A DNA stretch of 7,334 bases from Clostridiales bacterium (lineage in GTDB: Bacteria; Bacillota_A; Clostridia; Tissierellales; Sedimentibacteraceae): assembly GCA_003514865.1 (NCBI GenBank), contig DOON01000238.1:1-7334 (forward strand), given 5' to 3'. This document shows positions 1 to 6,157 of the stretch, piece by piece. A program made the translations under genes and the position numbers. The notes below the pieces were generated by a model. It did no database searches and had not been told where the DNA came from. It saw only the letters and a program-made list of their open reading frames with translations. How positions within the stretch are numbered: the stretch's first letter is position 1; each line of letters begins with the position of its first letter.

Positions 1-1196
1 CTAAGGAAGGTCAAATCTATATGGATGGCAATTCATTAGGCGTGTCATCTAAAGACGCAGAAGAATCTTTACTAAATATGTTGGAAATTTGGAAAGAACA
101 CGGAATCAATGTTTGGAGCATTGAAGGTGGCAAATATTTCTTATATCAAAACTTTTTGGGATCTCAAATTGCACCGTTGATTAATGCTTATCCGGAAGAG
201 GTTACAGTGGCAAACAGTACAACCGTGAATGTTCATCAATGTATTGCAACATTTTATAAACCTACAAAGGAAAGGTATAAAATAATTGTTGATGATTTAA
301 ACTTTCCCAGTGACAGATATGCTGTTGACAGCCAAGTAAAGCTTAAAGGACTTAATCCGGATGATGTTGTAAAGGTAGTTGAAAGTAAGGATGGCAGAAC
401 AATTTCTGAAGATTTAGTTATAGAAGCAATGACGGATGATGTAGCGATGGTATTCCTTCCATCAGTTTTATATCGCAGTTCACAGCTTGTTGATATGCAA
501 AGAATTACAGATGAAGCTCATAAGCGCGGAATTCTTGTAGGATGGGATTTGTGCCACTCAATAGGCAGTGTGCCTCATGATTTTAAAAAGCTTGATGCTG
601 ATTTTGCAGTTTGGTGCAATTATAAATACTTATCAGCCGGACCTGGTGCAATTGCCGGGATATATATAAACAGGAAGCACTTCGATAAAGAACCGGGACT
701 TGCAGGTTGGCAGGGAAATGCTAAAGCAACACAGTTTTTATTAAGACAGACATTCGAACATGCTAAGGACGCCGGCGGATGGCTTATTGGAACTCAACCC
801 TTGTTCTCCATGGCTCCTCTGGAAGGAGTTCTGAAATTATACAACGAAGTTGGAATGGATAAAATAAGAGAGAAATCTTTAAGTCTTACAGATTATCTGA
901 TGTTTTTAATAGACGAAAGGCTATCTAAATATGGCTGCAACATTGGAAATCCACGAGAAGCAAGCAGACGTGGTGGCCATGTGGCACTTGAACATCCTGA
1001 AGCCTACAGAATATGTCTTTCATTAAAGGAGCACAATGTAATCCCTGATTTTAGAGAGCCAAATGTAGTTCGCCTGGCACCTGTTGCCCTTTATGTGACA
1101 TTTGAGGATGCTTATAAATTAGCAGATATTTTAGAGGATATTTTATCTAATAAAAAGTATGAAAAATTCAGCTCAAAACGTGAAATGGTTGTTTAG
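1..1196 (+). CDS. kynU: Kynureninase, 5'-truncated by the window edge
   Basis: PLP-dependent enzyme that splits L-kynurenine into anthranilate and L-alanine in the cytoplasm. The frame is open from base 3 and reads K-E-G-Q-I-Y before the ATG at 21. Kynureninases carry YLDGNSLG after an N-terminal segment, so that ATG (here in YMDGNSLG) is internal and the true start lies upstream. Counting it as residue 1, the landmarks are GWDLCHS (175-180, with the Asp that contacts the PLP ring nitrogen and the partner His), NYKYLSAGPG (200-209, with the Schiff-base Lys at 202), the GTQPLFSMAPLEG segment near 258-269, RRGGH near 316-320, and DFREPNVVRLAPVALY near 343-358. The 391 residues seen, plus a short missing N-terminus, fit the usual length of a little over 400. 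No other kynurenine-pathway gene is visible; upstream genes are outside the window. A stem-loop follows the stop. The family call is secure. Whether kynurenine itself or 3-hydroxykynurenine is preferred cannot be told. Confidence 0.95.
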   Translation, partial: KEGQIYMDGNSLGVSSKDAEESLLNMLEIWKEHGINVWSIEGGKYFLYQNFLGSQIAPLINAYPEEVTVANSTTVNVHQCIATFYKPTKERYKIIVDDLNFPSDRYAVDSQVKLKGLNPDDVVKVVESKDGRTISEDLVIEAMTDDVAMVFLPSVLYRSSQLVDMQRITDEAHKRGILVGWDLCHSIGSVPHDFKKLDADFAVWCNYKYLSAGPGAIAGIYINRKHFDKEPGLAGWQGNAKATQFLLRQTFEHAKDAGGWLIGTQPLFSMAPLEGVLKLYNEVGMDKIREKSLSLTDYLMFLIDERLSKYGCNIGNPREASRRGGHVALEHPEAYRICLSLKEHNVIPDFREPNVVRLAPVALYVTFEDAYKLADILEDILSNKKYEKFSSKREMVV

Positions 1197-1218
1197 TATC
1201 GAGTAATAGATTTGAATA

Positions 1219-1252
1219 AAAGGGCTTTGGCTATGTGCCAATAGCTCTTTTC
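1219..1252. terminator. Bidirectional intrinsic terminator between convergent genes
   Basis: AAAGGGCT-TTGGC (1219-1231) pairs with GCCAA-AGCTCTTT (1237-1250) around the 5-base loop TATGT, with one bulged T at 1242 and one G-U pair, giving a 13-bp stem. The plus strand then runs into T residues for kynU. On the minus strand the other arm ends in CCCTTTTATT, so the same hairpin can stop the leftward transcripts from the small membrane protein and the genes upstream of it. Confidence 0.8.
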
Positions 1253-1296
1253 TGTATGCCCTGCCACAACGATTATGGCTCGACTTTCGACCACCA

Positions 1297-1524
1297 TTAT
1301 TTTTTGAAGATGAACCGTACAGCAACAAATACAATAATAATCAACGCTATTGCATATATATATGCTCTTCCACCACCGCTATGGGAAATAAGAACTGCTG
1401 TAGGCCCGTCGGCGCTTCCTATTATTCCAATGGAACGGATGGTTCTCATTGAAGATATGTAAATTGCAACACAGACTGCCAATATTGCTAAAATAGTTAA
1501 GAGCACGGTCTTTTTTATTTTCAT
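1297..1524 (-). CDS. Small two-helix membrane protein with the ADGPT motif of Na+-pumping decarboxylase beta subunits
   Basis: The 75-residue product has a basic N-terminus, a hydrophobic helix (about 5-24), a short loop, the segment SIGIIGSADGPTAVLIS (31-47), a glycine-rich turn, and a second hydrophobic helix (about 55-72) ending in Phe-Lys-Lys. IIGGADGPT is a hallmark of the beta subunits of sodium-translocating oxaloacetate, glutaconyl-CoA and methylmalonyl-CoA decarboxylases (OadB/GcdB/MmdB), where that conserved segment belongs to the ion-translocating core. Here one Gly is Ser, and the rest of the roughly 400-residue subunit is absent. It is probably not a decaying fragment: it has its own ATG, a good ribosome site (GAAAGGA, 6 bases upstream), a clean stop and a balanced two-helix design. 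It may be labelled a decarboxylase beta subunit in databases, but no alpha, gamma or biotin subunit is nearby. Its function is unknown; membrane insertion is inferred. Confidence 0.75.
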   Translation of the reverse strand: MKIKKTVLLTILAILAVCVAIYISSMRTIRSIGIIGSADGPTAVLISHSGGGRAYIYAIALIIIVFVAVRFIFKK

Positions 1525-1530
1525 ATTTTA

Positions 1531-1537
1531 TCCTTTC
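1531..1537 (-). promoter_or_regulatory. Ribosome binding site of the ADGPT microprotein
   Basis: On the minus strand GAAAGGA lies 6 bases before the ATG at 1524. It supports translation of this very short gene and its ATG start. Confidence 0.65.
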
Positions 1538-1601
1538 GTCGTGTGGTATTATTCTGTGGTTAATATAATGCGGCCAATTTATCTTGATGTTTTTCGTAAT
1601 T

Positions 1602-2495
1602 TTACAAATCAAAAATTGATAATTGACTGTCCTTGTAGTAACCACTTTTATATGTATTAATAATATCGTCCATTCTGTAAATTATGCCGTATTTAGTGCA
1701 TTCCTCTTTGAATATCTGCTTCAAGTATTTTCCATTGGGGGAATTGCATACATATGAGTCGCCAAATTGGCGTATGTATTTTTGCTTTATTCCGGGAAAT
1801 TTCTCGTCGAGCTTGTGGTAAAACCAATCTCTTTGGTTCTGTCTCAGTGTAACACCGAAAGACGGATATATGAATTTAGCACCGCTTTCATATGCGCCTT
1901 TCACGATGTTCCTTATATTTTCCTCAGAGTCCTCTATGAAGGGCAGTATTGGCATCATAAGTATTCCTGCAAACAAACCTTTTTCTGAAAGATTTCTGAT
2001 TGCCTCAAACCTCCTTGAAGAAACAGAGACATTAGGTTCGATTTTTCTGCACAGCTCATCATCATACGAGGTTATTGTAATTTTAATTATAACCGGAGAA
2101 TGAGCCTGTATTGACTTGAATATATCTATGTCTCTTGTCACAAGGTCACTCTTGGTTGCGATTGCAGAGCCGAATTTATATTTATCTATGAGCTGCAGCG
2201 CGCCTCTTGTGAGTGAGTGCATATTTTCAAATGGATTATAAGGATCGCTCATGGCTCCTGTGCCTACAACTCCGGATTTGCGTTTTGATTTTAATTCGCG
2301 CTCAATTAAAGTAAGAGGATTTTCCTTTGCTCTCACTTCGTCGAAGTTTTCCACACGGTAGCATTCGCTTCGGCTGTCGCAATAAATACATCCATGACAG
2401 CAGCCCTTGTAAATATTCATATTGTAGTTAATACCAAACCAGCGATTATCATCACTGTAGCCGGATATAATTGTTTTTGCTGGTATGAATTCCAT
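1602..2495 (-). CDS. Radical SAM protein of the SPL (spore photoproduct lyase-like) family
   Basis: The 297-residue protein has the radical SAM cluster motif CxxxCxxC at C32, C36 and C39 (GCCHGCIYCD). These cysteines would hold a [4Fe-4S] cluster that cleaves S-adenosylmethionine to a 5'-deoxyadenosyl radical. TGAMSDPYNPFE (79-90), ATKSDLV (113-119), KITITS (138-143) and MPILPF (181-186) match the barrel strands of the SPL-like radical SAM group (COG1533 type). Proteins of this group are usually annotated only generally. True spore photoproduct lyase repairs spore DNA, but this one lacks enough evidence for that name. The last residues, QLSIFDL, resemble a sliding-clamp binding peptide. The ATG at 2495 is preferred over an upstream in-frame ATG at 2549 because the homology starts at MEFIPAKTI and this start lies 16 bases after the previous stop, with AAGGGCGG before it. 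A GTG two codons earlier is possible. Confidence 0.85.
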   Translation of the reverse strand: MEFIPAKTIISGYSDDNRWFGINYNMNIYKGCCHGCIYCDSRSECYRVENFDEVRAKENPLTLIERELKSKRKSGVVGTGAMSDPYNPFENMHSLTRGALQLIDKYKFGSAIATKSDLVTRDIDIFKSIQAHSPVIIKITITSYDDELCRKIEPNVSVSSRRFEAIRNLSEKGLFAGILMMPILPFIEDSEENIRNIVKGAYESGAKFIYPSFGVTLRQNQRDWFYHKLDEKFPGIKQKYIRQFGDSYVCNSPNGKYLKQIFKEECTKYGIIYRMDDIINTYKSGYYKDSQLSIFDL

Positions 2496-2511
2496 AGTCA
2501 CGCCGCCCTTA

Positions 2512-2745
2512 TTATTTCTGTATGGACAGAATATCCTCGCATCTGTCATTCATGTAGACATATGAATCATAAACACCTTGATTATAGAATTCCGTGGCCA
2601 ATTCATCAATAAAAAAATCCAAAATCATAGCCGAAGCCAAGTCACCTAATTCTTCATCTCTTTCATTTGAAAAATAGTTCTTGATGGTCTCAATCATATA
2701 TTCCTTTTTTTCCTGAGTCAGTTTAATTTTATCATTCTTTTTCAT
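2512..2745 (-). CDS. DUF2164 family protein
   Basis: The 77-residue acidic, probably soluble and mostly helical protein fits the DUF2164 family (usually about 80 residues). The family pattern is visible as a Lys/Glu-rich first helix ending in NYFSNERDEELGDL (23-36), then LDFFIDEL (42-49) and FYNQGVYDS (53-61), with the strongly conserved E-x-x-G-D-L and Y-N-Q-G-V elements. No biochemical function is established that I know of. It lies between the MBL hydrolase (11 bases upstream) and the radical SAM gene (16 bases downstream), so the three are almost certainly co-transcribed. TGAGG, just before the ATG at 2745, is the ribosome site. No transmembrane segment or signal peptide is apparent. Confidence 0.8.
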   Translation of the reverse strand: MKKNDKIKLTQEKKEYMIETIKNYFSNERDEELGDLASAMILDFFIDELATEFYNQGVYDSYVYMNDRCEDILSIQK

Positions 2746-2756
2746 GCAAACCTCAA

Positions 2757-3488
2757 TTATTTTTTACTTATTTCTTCAAGTCTTTCCTTCAGGTAATCCA
2801 GTACCTCATCTTTTTTCTGCGGTTCATCGTGCCCTAAGACATACATATCAAAATCAATTTCTTCAAGCATGTTAATCATGTTTCTAAGCTTTACTTCATC
2901 ATAATTTCCGTTGTTGTAATAGAAGTCCTCGCAGTCGGCATCACCTACAAAAAGAGTCCTTTCTTCAGGAATATACACAAATACCGAATCATCAGAGTGA
3001 GTTGCGTCAACCTCTGTTATTACACAGTGGATGCCTCCCAGGTCAATAACTAATTTTCCTGTGAATTCAATATCTGCAGGAACAACCTTTATATCATTGC
3101 GATTTTCATACTCAACCTTGATACATTGGTCGCACATTTCAATGTCCTCTCCTGTTTCAAGACGTTTTTTCATGTCGGAATCAGACCATTTCCACTGCAT
3201 GATTTCTTTCAGCTTCTTATTTGTAAGGTGACCGGCTATTGTTTTACCTTCGGCTGCGTGCATACCGAAAGTATGGTCCCAGTGCCAGTGGGTAATTACC
3301 GTGTAGTCCGGAAGATTCATGTTCAGTGATTTTATTCCATTATAAAACTTTTTTACATGTTCAGCGGAATTTCCAGCATCGACAGCAAGTGAATATTTGT
3401 CTCCTCTGATATATGCAAGCACCGGTCTGTCATTTTCTTTTTCATTAGGCAGCCAGTAAATTCTGTCTGTAATTTTATTCAGCTCCAT
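2757..3488 (-). CDS. MBL-fold (metallo-beta-lactamase superfamily) metal hydrolase
   Basis: The 243-residue cytoplasmic protein has no signal peptide and carries the full set of superfamily metal ligands: HWHWDH (H67, H69, D71, H72), a histidine in DATHSDDS (H164), the bridging aspartate in FVGDADC (D183) and the C-terminal histidine in VLGHDEP (H220). VDAGNS (36-41) and VITHWHW (64-70) are the expected strand ends. The sequence therefore supports an active, probably dinuclear Zn (or Fe) hydrolase. The substrate is not shown. Lactonase, thioesterase or phosphodiesterase-type activity are all possible, and beta-lactamase activity should not be assumed. It is the first gene of the leftward operon. 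AGAGG precedes the ATG at 3488, and a TATAAT box lies about 30 bases upstream. Confidence 0.88.
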   Translation of the reverse strand: MELNKITDRIYWLPNEKENDRPVLAYIRGDKYSLAVDAGNSAEHVKKFYNGIKSLNMNLPDYTVITHWHWDHTFGMHAAEGKTIAGHLTNKKLKEIMQWKWSDSDMKKRLETGEDIEMCDQCIKVEYENRNDIKVVPADIEFTGKLVIDLGGIHCVITEVDATHSDDSVFVYIPEERTLFVGDADCEDFYYNNGNYDEVKLRNMINMLEEIDFDMYVLGHDEPQKKDEVLDYLKERLEEISKK

Positions 3489-3516
3489 ACCAACCTCTTT
3501 TGATGTACTTTAATCT

Positions 3517-3522
3517 ATTATA
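3517..3522 (-). promoter_or_regulatory. Candidate -10 box for the leftward MBL-DUF2164-radical SAM operon
   Basis: A perfect TATAAT on the minus strand ends 28 bases before the ATG at 3488, leaving room for a leader of about 20 bases containing AGAGG. There is no good -35 box at 16-18 bp (TTTCCT is the nearest), so this is a plausible but unproven promoter. Confidence 0.4.
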
Positions 3523-3570
3523 CTTTGTAAATATCAAGAAGGAAAGATTTAATTACAGCATCCGCAGGTT

Positions 3571-3594
3571 AATTATATCTTATATGATGTAATT
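3571..3594. repeat. A/T-rich inverted repeat in the divergent intergenic region
   Basis: AATTATATC (3571-3579) and GATGTAATT (3586-3594) are inverted arms around a 6-base spacer, matching at 8 of 9 positions in DNA. It lies between the candidate promoters of the divergent MBL and GNAT genes, where an operator would be expected. A/T-rich DNA makes chance dyads common, so its role is uncertain. The rest of the 209-base gap shows only the two promoter regions. Confidence 0.35.
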
Positions 3595-3641
3595 TCTTTG
3601 TTTGCTTTGAAAAGCTATTTCTTTTATTGTCAATTAAAGTG

Positions 3642-3650
3642 TGATATAAT
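3642..3650 (+). promoter_or_regulatory. Extended -10 promoter for the GNAT-ABC-F operon
   Basis: TGATATAAT contains a consensus TATAAT (3645-3650) preceded by TGn, the extended -10 form that can work with a weak -35 box. No consensus -35 is present at 17 bp (TTTTAT). TTGTCA at 3627-3632 is only 12 bp away and is too close. Initiation near 3657 would give a leader of about 40 bases, with GGAAAGGTAGG before the ATG at 3698. Confidence 0.55.
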
Positions 3651-3697
3651 AGCATGTAATGTAACATATAATTAAATTCGGAAAGGTAGGTAAATTC

Positions 3698-4270
3698 ATG
3701 GAATACAGGAATGCAACTGAAAAAGATATTGCAGGTGTTTCTGAACTGCAAAAGAGATATCATGTGTCTACAATAAATGAAAATGATAAAGCGGATGGCT
3801 TTGTTACAACATTGTTTTCAGAAGAACAATTTAAGATACTCATTGAAAAGGAAAACGGGCTTGCAATAGCCTGTGACGGTGATAAAATAGTGGCATATGC
3901 AATGGCAGCATCCTGGGATTTCTGGTCCGCCTGGCCTTTATTTGAAAAGATGATAAGTGATCTGCCGAATATAGAGTATAAGGGTCAAATTCTGTCTGTG
4001 GATAATTCCTATCAATATGGTCCCGTATGTATTGACGTCAAATACAGGGGAAAGGAAGTGCTGCCTAATATATTTGAATTTTCAAGGCTGCAGATGAAGG
4101 ACAGATTTCCTGTATTGGTAACATTCATAAATAAAATAAATCCCCGGTCATATGCCGCACATACCGATAAACTAGGTCTTGAGGTTATAAAGACATTTGA
4201 TTTCAACAATAATCATTATTACGAGTTAGTTTATGATATGTGCAGGAAGACTCCGGGCTCAAATATTTAA
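3698..4270 (+). CDS. GNAT-type N-acetyltransferase with a degenerate acetyl-CoA loop
   Basis: The 190-residue soluble protein starts with MEYRNATEKDIAGVSELQ, the usual first strand and helix of the Gcn5-related fold. GLAIACDGDKIVAYAMAA (54-71) fits strands 2-3. YGPVCIDVKYRGKEVLPNIFEF (108-128) fits strand 4 and the acetyl-CoA loop. NPRSYAAHTDKLGLEVI (148-164) fits the last helix, where the family commonly has an Asn and a following LG. The acetyl-CoA loop normally reads R-G-x-G-x-G/A; here it is R-G-K-E-V-L, so two loop glycines are replaced by E120 and L122. The protein may still bind acetyl-CoA, may use another acyl-CoA, or may have lost activity. The substrate is unknown. It is followed after 14 bases by an ABC-F gene and probably shares its mRNA. 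GGAAAGGTAGG supports the ATG start. Confidence 0.75.
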   Translation: MEYRNATEKDIAGVSELQKRYHVSTINENDKADGFVTTLFSEEQFKILIEKENGLAIACDGDKIVAYAMAASWDFWSAWPLFEKMISDLPNIEYKGQILSVDNSYQYGPVCIDVKYRGKEVLPNIFEFSRLQMKDRFPVLVTFINKINPRSYAAHTDKLGLEVIKTFDFNNNHYYELVYDMCRKTPGSNI

Positions 4271-4271
4271 T

Positions 4272-4277
4272 AAAGGA
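4272..4277 (+). promoter_or_regulatory. Ribosome binding site that fixes the ABC-F start
   Basis: AAAGGA lies 7 bases before the ATG at 4285 and directly after the GNAT stop. It favours that ATG over the in-frame ATG at 4240 inside the GNAT gene. Confidence 0.7.
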
Positions 4278-4284
4278 TAATTAC

Positions 4285-6078
4285 ATGATTTTAACACTTG
4301 AAAATATTTCAAAAAGCTTCAGTGAAAAAAAGCTTATAAATAATATTAACTTATATATAAATGACAGAGATAAAATAGGATTTGTAGGAGTAAACGGAAC
4401 AGGAAAGTCAACGTTGCTGAAAATTGCTGCAAAAATTGAGGAGCCTGACAGCGGGAGGGTTATTTATAGCGGCGGCTCGAGGGTGTGCTATCTGCCGCAG
4501 TCGCCTGAATTTAATGAAAACACCACAGTGCTGGAGCAGGTGTTCATAAATTCCGGCAATGAAACAAGGCAGCTGATGGAATATGAAGCAAAGACTATAT
4601 TAAATAAATTGGGAATAACAGAATTTGATAAGGATGTTAAGCTGCTTTCTGTGGGACAGAGAAAAAGAGTTGCCATTGCCGCTGCACTGGTAAATCCGTG
4701 CGATTTGTTAATATTGGATGAGCCCACAAACCACCTGGACAATGAAATGATTGCATGGCTTGAAAATTATCTGATTAGATACAGCGGAGCCATACTGATG
4801 GTCACCCACGACAGATACTTTTTAGACCGTGTATCAAACAGAATAATTGAGCTTGACAGAGGTGAAATGTACTCTTATGACGGAAATTATTCAAAATTTT
4901 TAGAGCTTAAATCTCTTCGTGAAAATATGGATGTTGCAACAGAAAAGAAAAAGCAGGTATTGTATAAAAAGGAGCTTGCATGGATTCAAAGAGGTGCCAG
5001 GGCAAGAGGCACGAAGGCAAAGGGAAGAATACAGGAATTTGAAAAGCTGAAGGACAGCCTTGAGGATGTAAGAGACGAAAAACTGGGTATGAGCTCGGCA
5101 GCATCAAGATTGGGTAAAAAGACCATTGAAATAAATAAAATATCCAAAAGCTTTAACGGCATTAAAATCGTGGATGATTTTGAATATATCGTTCTAAGAG
5201 ATGCCAGAATTGGGATCGTCGGGAATAACGGAGCGGGAAAAACGACCCTGCTGAATCTGGCAGCGGGACGCATAGTACCGGACAAAGGCAGTGTCGATGT
5301 GGGAAGTACCGAAAAGATTGGATACTTTTCACAGGAACCGGACAGTATTGATGCTTCTCAGAGAGTTGTGGACTATATCAAAGGGATTGCGGAGATTGTG
5401 GAAACTAAGGAAGGAAAAATTACCGCTTCGCAGATGCTTGAAAAGTTTTTGTTCACTTCCGATATGCAGTATAACTTAATTGAAAAGCTGTCGGGAGGGG
5501 AGAGGCGCAGGCTGTTTTTGCTGGGCATATTGATGAAATCCCCGAATATATTGCTTTTAGATGAGCCCACCAATGATTTGGATATAGAGACGCTGACAAT
5601 TTTGGAGGATTATCTTGAAAGCTTTGAAGGTGCTGTAATAACAGTATCTCATGACAGATATTTTCTTGATAAGGTTGTGAATACGGTATTGGAGCTGTCC
5701 GGAGACGGAACAGGCAAAGTGAATGAGTACAACGGAGGATACTCTGATTATATAGCTGCAAGGGTCTTTAAAGAGGCAGATGCGGACGAGGTCAGAGACG
5801 AAAAGAAAGTCGTTAAAGAGTCCAGGGAAAAATCCAGAAAGCTGAAGTTTTCCTACAAGGAGCAGGTCGAATATAATACTATAGATGACGACATCGCTGC
5901 CATCGAAGCTAAAATTGTCGATTTGGAAGAGCAGCTGGAGAAAAACTCTGCGGACTATGTCAAGCTTCAGGCATTGATGAATGAAAAGCAGCTCGCCGAG
6001 GAACAGCTTAAAGAAAAAATGGACAGATGGGTTTATCTCAATGACCTGGCTGAGCAAATAGAAAATCAGAATATATAA
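4285..6078 (+). CDS. uup: ABC-F family ATPase, Uup type
   Basis: The 597-residue protein has two fused ABC ATPase domains and no membrane segment, as in ABC-F proteins that act on ribosomes rather than in transport. Domain 1: Walker A GVNGTGKST (35-43), signature LSVGQ (121-125), Walker B LLILDEP with E146, switch H175. Domain 2: Walker A GNNGAGKTT (313-321), signature LSGGE (402-406), Walker B ILLLDEP with E427, switch H456. Between them lies the basic inter-domain linker, with KELAWIQRGARARGTKAKGR (229-248), the part that reaches toward the peptidyl-transferase centre or tRNA in ABC-F factors. After KLKFSYKEQ (519-527) comes a charged coiled coil to the end, the Uup C-terminal domain, which binds DNA in E. 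coli Uup. Length and order match Uup well. Domain 1 has LSVGQ in place of LSGGQ. Resistance-type ABC-F proteins are an alternative, but the C-terminal coiled coil favours Uup. Terminated by the hairpin at 6084. Confidence 0.88.
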   Translation: MILTLENISKSFSEKKLINNINLYINDRDKIGFVGVNGTGKSTLLKIAAKIEEPDSGRVIYSGGSRVCYLPQSPEFNENTTVLEQVFINSGNETRQLMEYEAKTILNKLGITEFDKDVKLLSVGQRKRVAIAAALVNPCDLLILDEPTNHLDNEMIAWLENYLIRYSGAILMVTHDRYFLDRVSNRIIELDRGEMYSYDGNYSKFLELKSLRENMDVATEKKKQVLYKKELAWIQRGARARGTKAKGRIQEFEKLKDSLEDVRDEKLGMSSAASRLGKKTIEINKISKSFNGIKIVDDFEYIVLRDARIGIVGNNGAGKTTLLNLAAGRIVPDKGSVDVGSTEKIGYFSQEPDSIDASQRVVDYIKGIAEIVETKEGKITASQMLEKFLFTSDMQYNLIEKLSGGERRRLFLLGILMKSPNILLLDEPTNDLDIETLTILEDYLESFEGAVITVSHDRYFLDKVVNTVLELSGDGTGKVNEYNGGYSDYIAARVFKEADADEVRDEKKVVKESREKSRKLKFSYKEQVEYNTIDDDIAAIEAKIVDLEEQLEKNSADYVKLQALMNEKQLAEEQLKEKMDRWVYLNDLAEQIENQNI

Positions 6079-6083
6079 ATATC

Positions 6084-6105
6084 AAAGGCTGAATAGCCTT
6101 TTTTA
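6084..6105 (+). terminator. Intrinsic terminator after the ABC-F gene
   Basis: AAAGGCT (6084-6090) pairs with AGCCTTT (6095-6101) around the loop GAAT, and a T-run (TTTTTTAT overall) follows. The 7-bp stem begins 5 bases after the ABC-F stop. It separates the GNAT-ABC-F unit from the TetR unit. Confidence 0.75.
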
Positions 6106-6124
6106 TATGTGTCTCCATACATAT

Positions 6125-6142
6125 ATTGACTGTACGGTCAAT
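6125..6142. promoter_or_regulatory. Operator 1 for the TetR-family regulator (over the -35 box)
   Basis: ATTGACTGTACGGTCAAT is an 18-bp palindrome in which 16 positions pair; only the seventh and twelfth bases break the symmetry. It contains the -35 hexamer TTGACT. The same pattern recurs 33 bp downstream. Binding by the TetR-family protein encoded just downstream is inferred from position and symmetry. Confidence 0.75.
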
Positions 6143-6154
6143 ATAATATATAAT
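6126..6154 (+). promoter_or_regulatory. Promoter of the TetR-ABC transporter unit
   Basis: TTGACT (6126-6131) and TATAAT (6149-6154) are separated by exactly 17 bp, a near-consensus housekeeping promoter. Transcription would begin near 6161. A second TATAAT at 6142-6147 overlaps the spacer but sits only 10 bp from the -35 box. The -35 lies inside operator 1 and the start point inside operator 2, so bound repressor would block RNA polymerase. Confidence 0.8.
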
Positions 6155-6157
6155 GTG

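Noticed and set aside
1235..1462. 75-residue open frame on the plus strand over the ADGPT gene
   Set aside because: Its ATG lies in the terminator loop region and it has no ribosome site; the minus-strand gene explains this region.
1525..1601. Terminator or strong promoter between the radical SAM gene and the ADGPT gene
   Set aside because: No hairpin with a T-run is visible, and the best boxes (TTGGCC with AATAAT at 18 bp on the minus strand) are weak, so the ADGPT gene may simply be co-transcribed.
2496..2549. Eighteen-residue extension of the radical SAM protein from an ATG at 2549
   Set aside because: It overlaps the end of the DUF2164 gene and lacks family residues; the ATG at 2495 fits the family start and the operon spacing.
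3627..3650. TTGTCA with TATAAT as a standard two-box promoter
   Set aside because: The spacer is only 12 bp; the extended -10 TGATATAAT is the better explanation.
3569..3763. 64-residue open frame on the minus strand across the intergenic region and GNAT start
   Set aside because: It would cross the GNAT promoter and start, and the product is low-complexity without a family match or ribosome site.
4240..4284. Fifteen-residue N-terminal extension of the ABC-F protein from an ATG at 4240
   Set aside because: It lies inside the GNAT gene, has no ABC-F-like residues, and AAAGGA sits ideally before the ATG at 4285, where the homology begins.
5557..6057. 166-residue open frame on the minus strand inside the ABC-F gene
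   Set aside because: Antisense to the conserved second ATPase domain and coiled coil, with no recognisable family; a shadow of the real gene.
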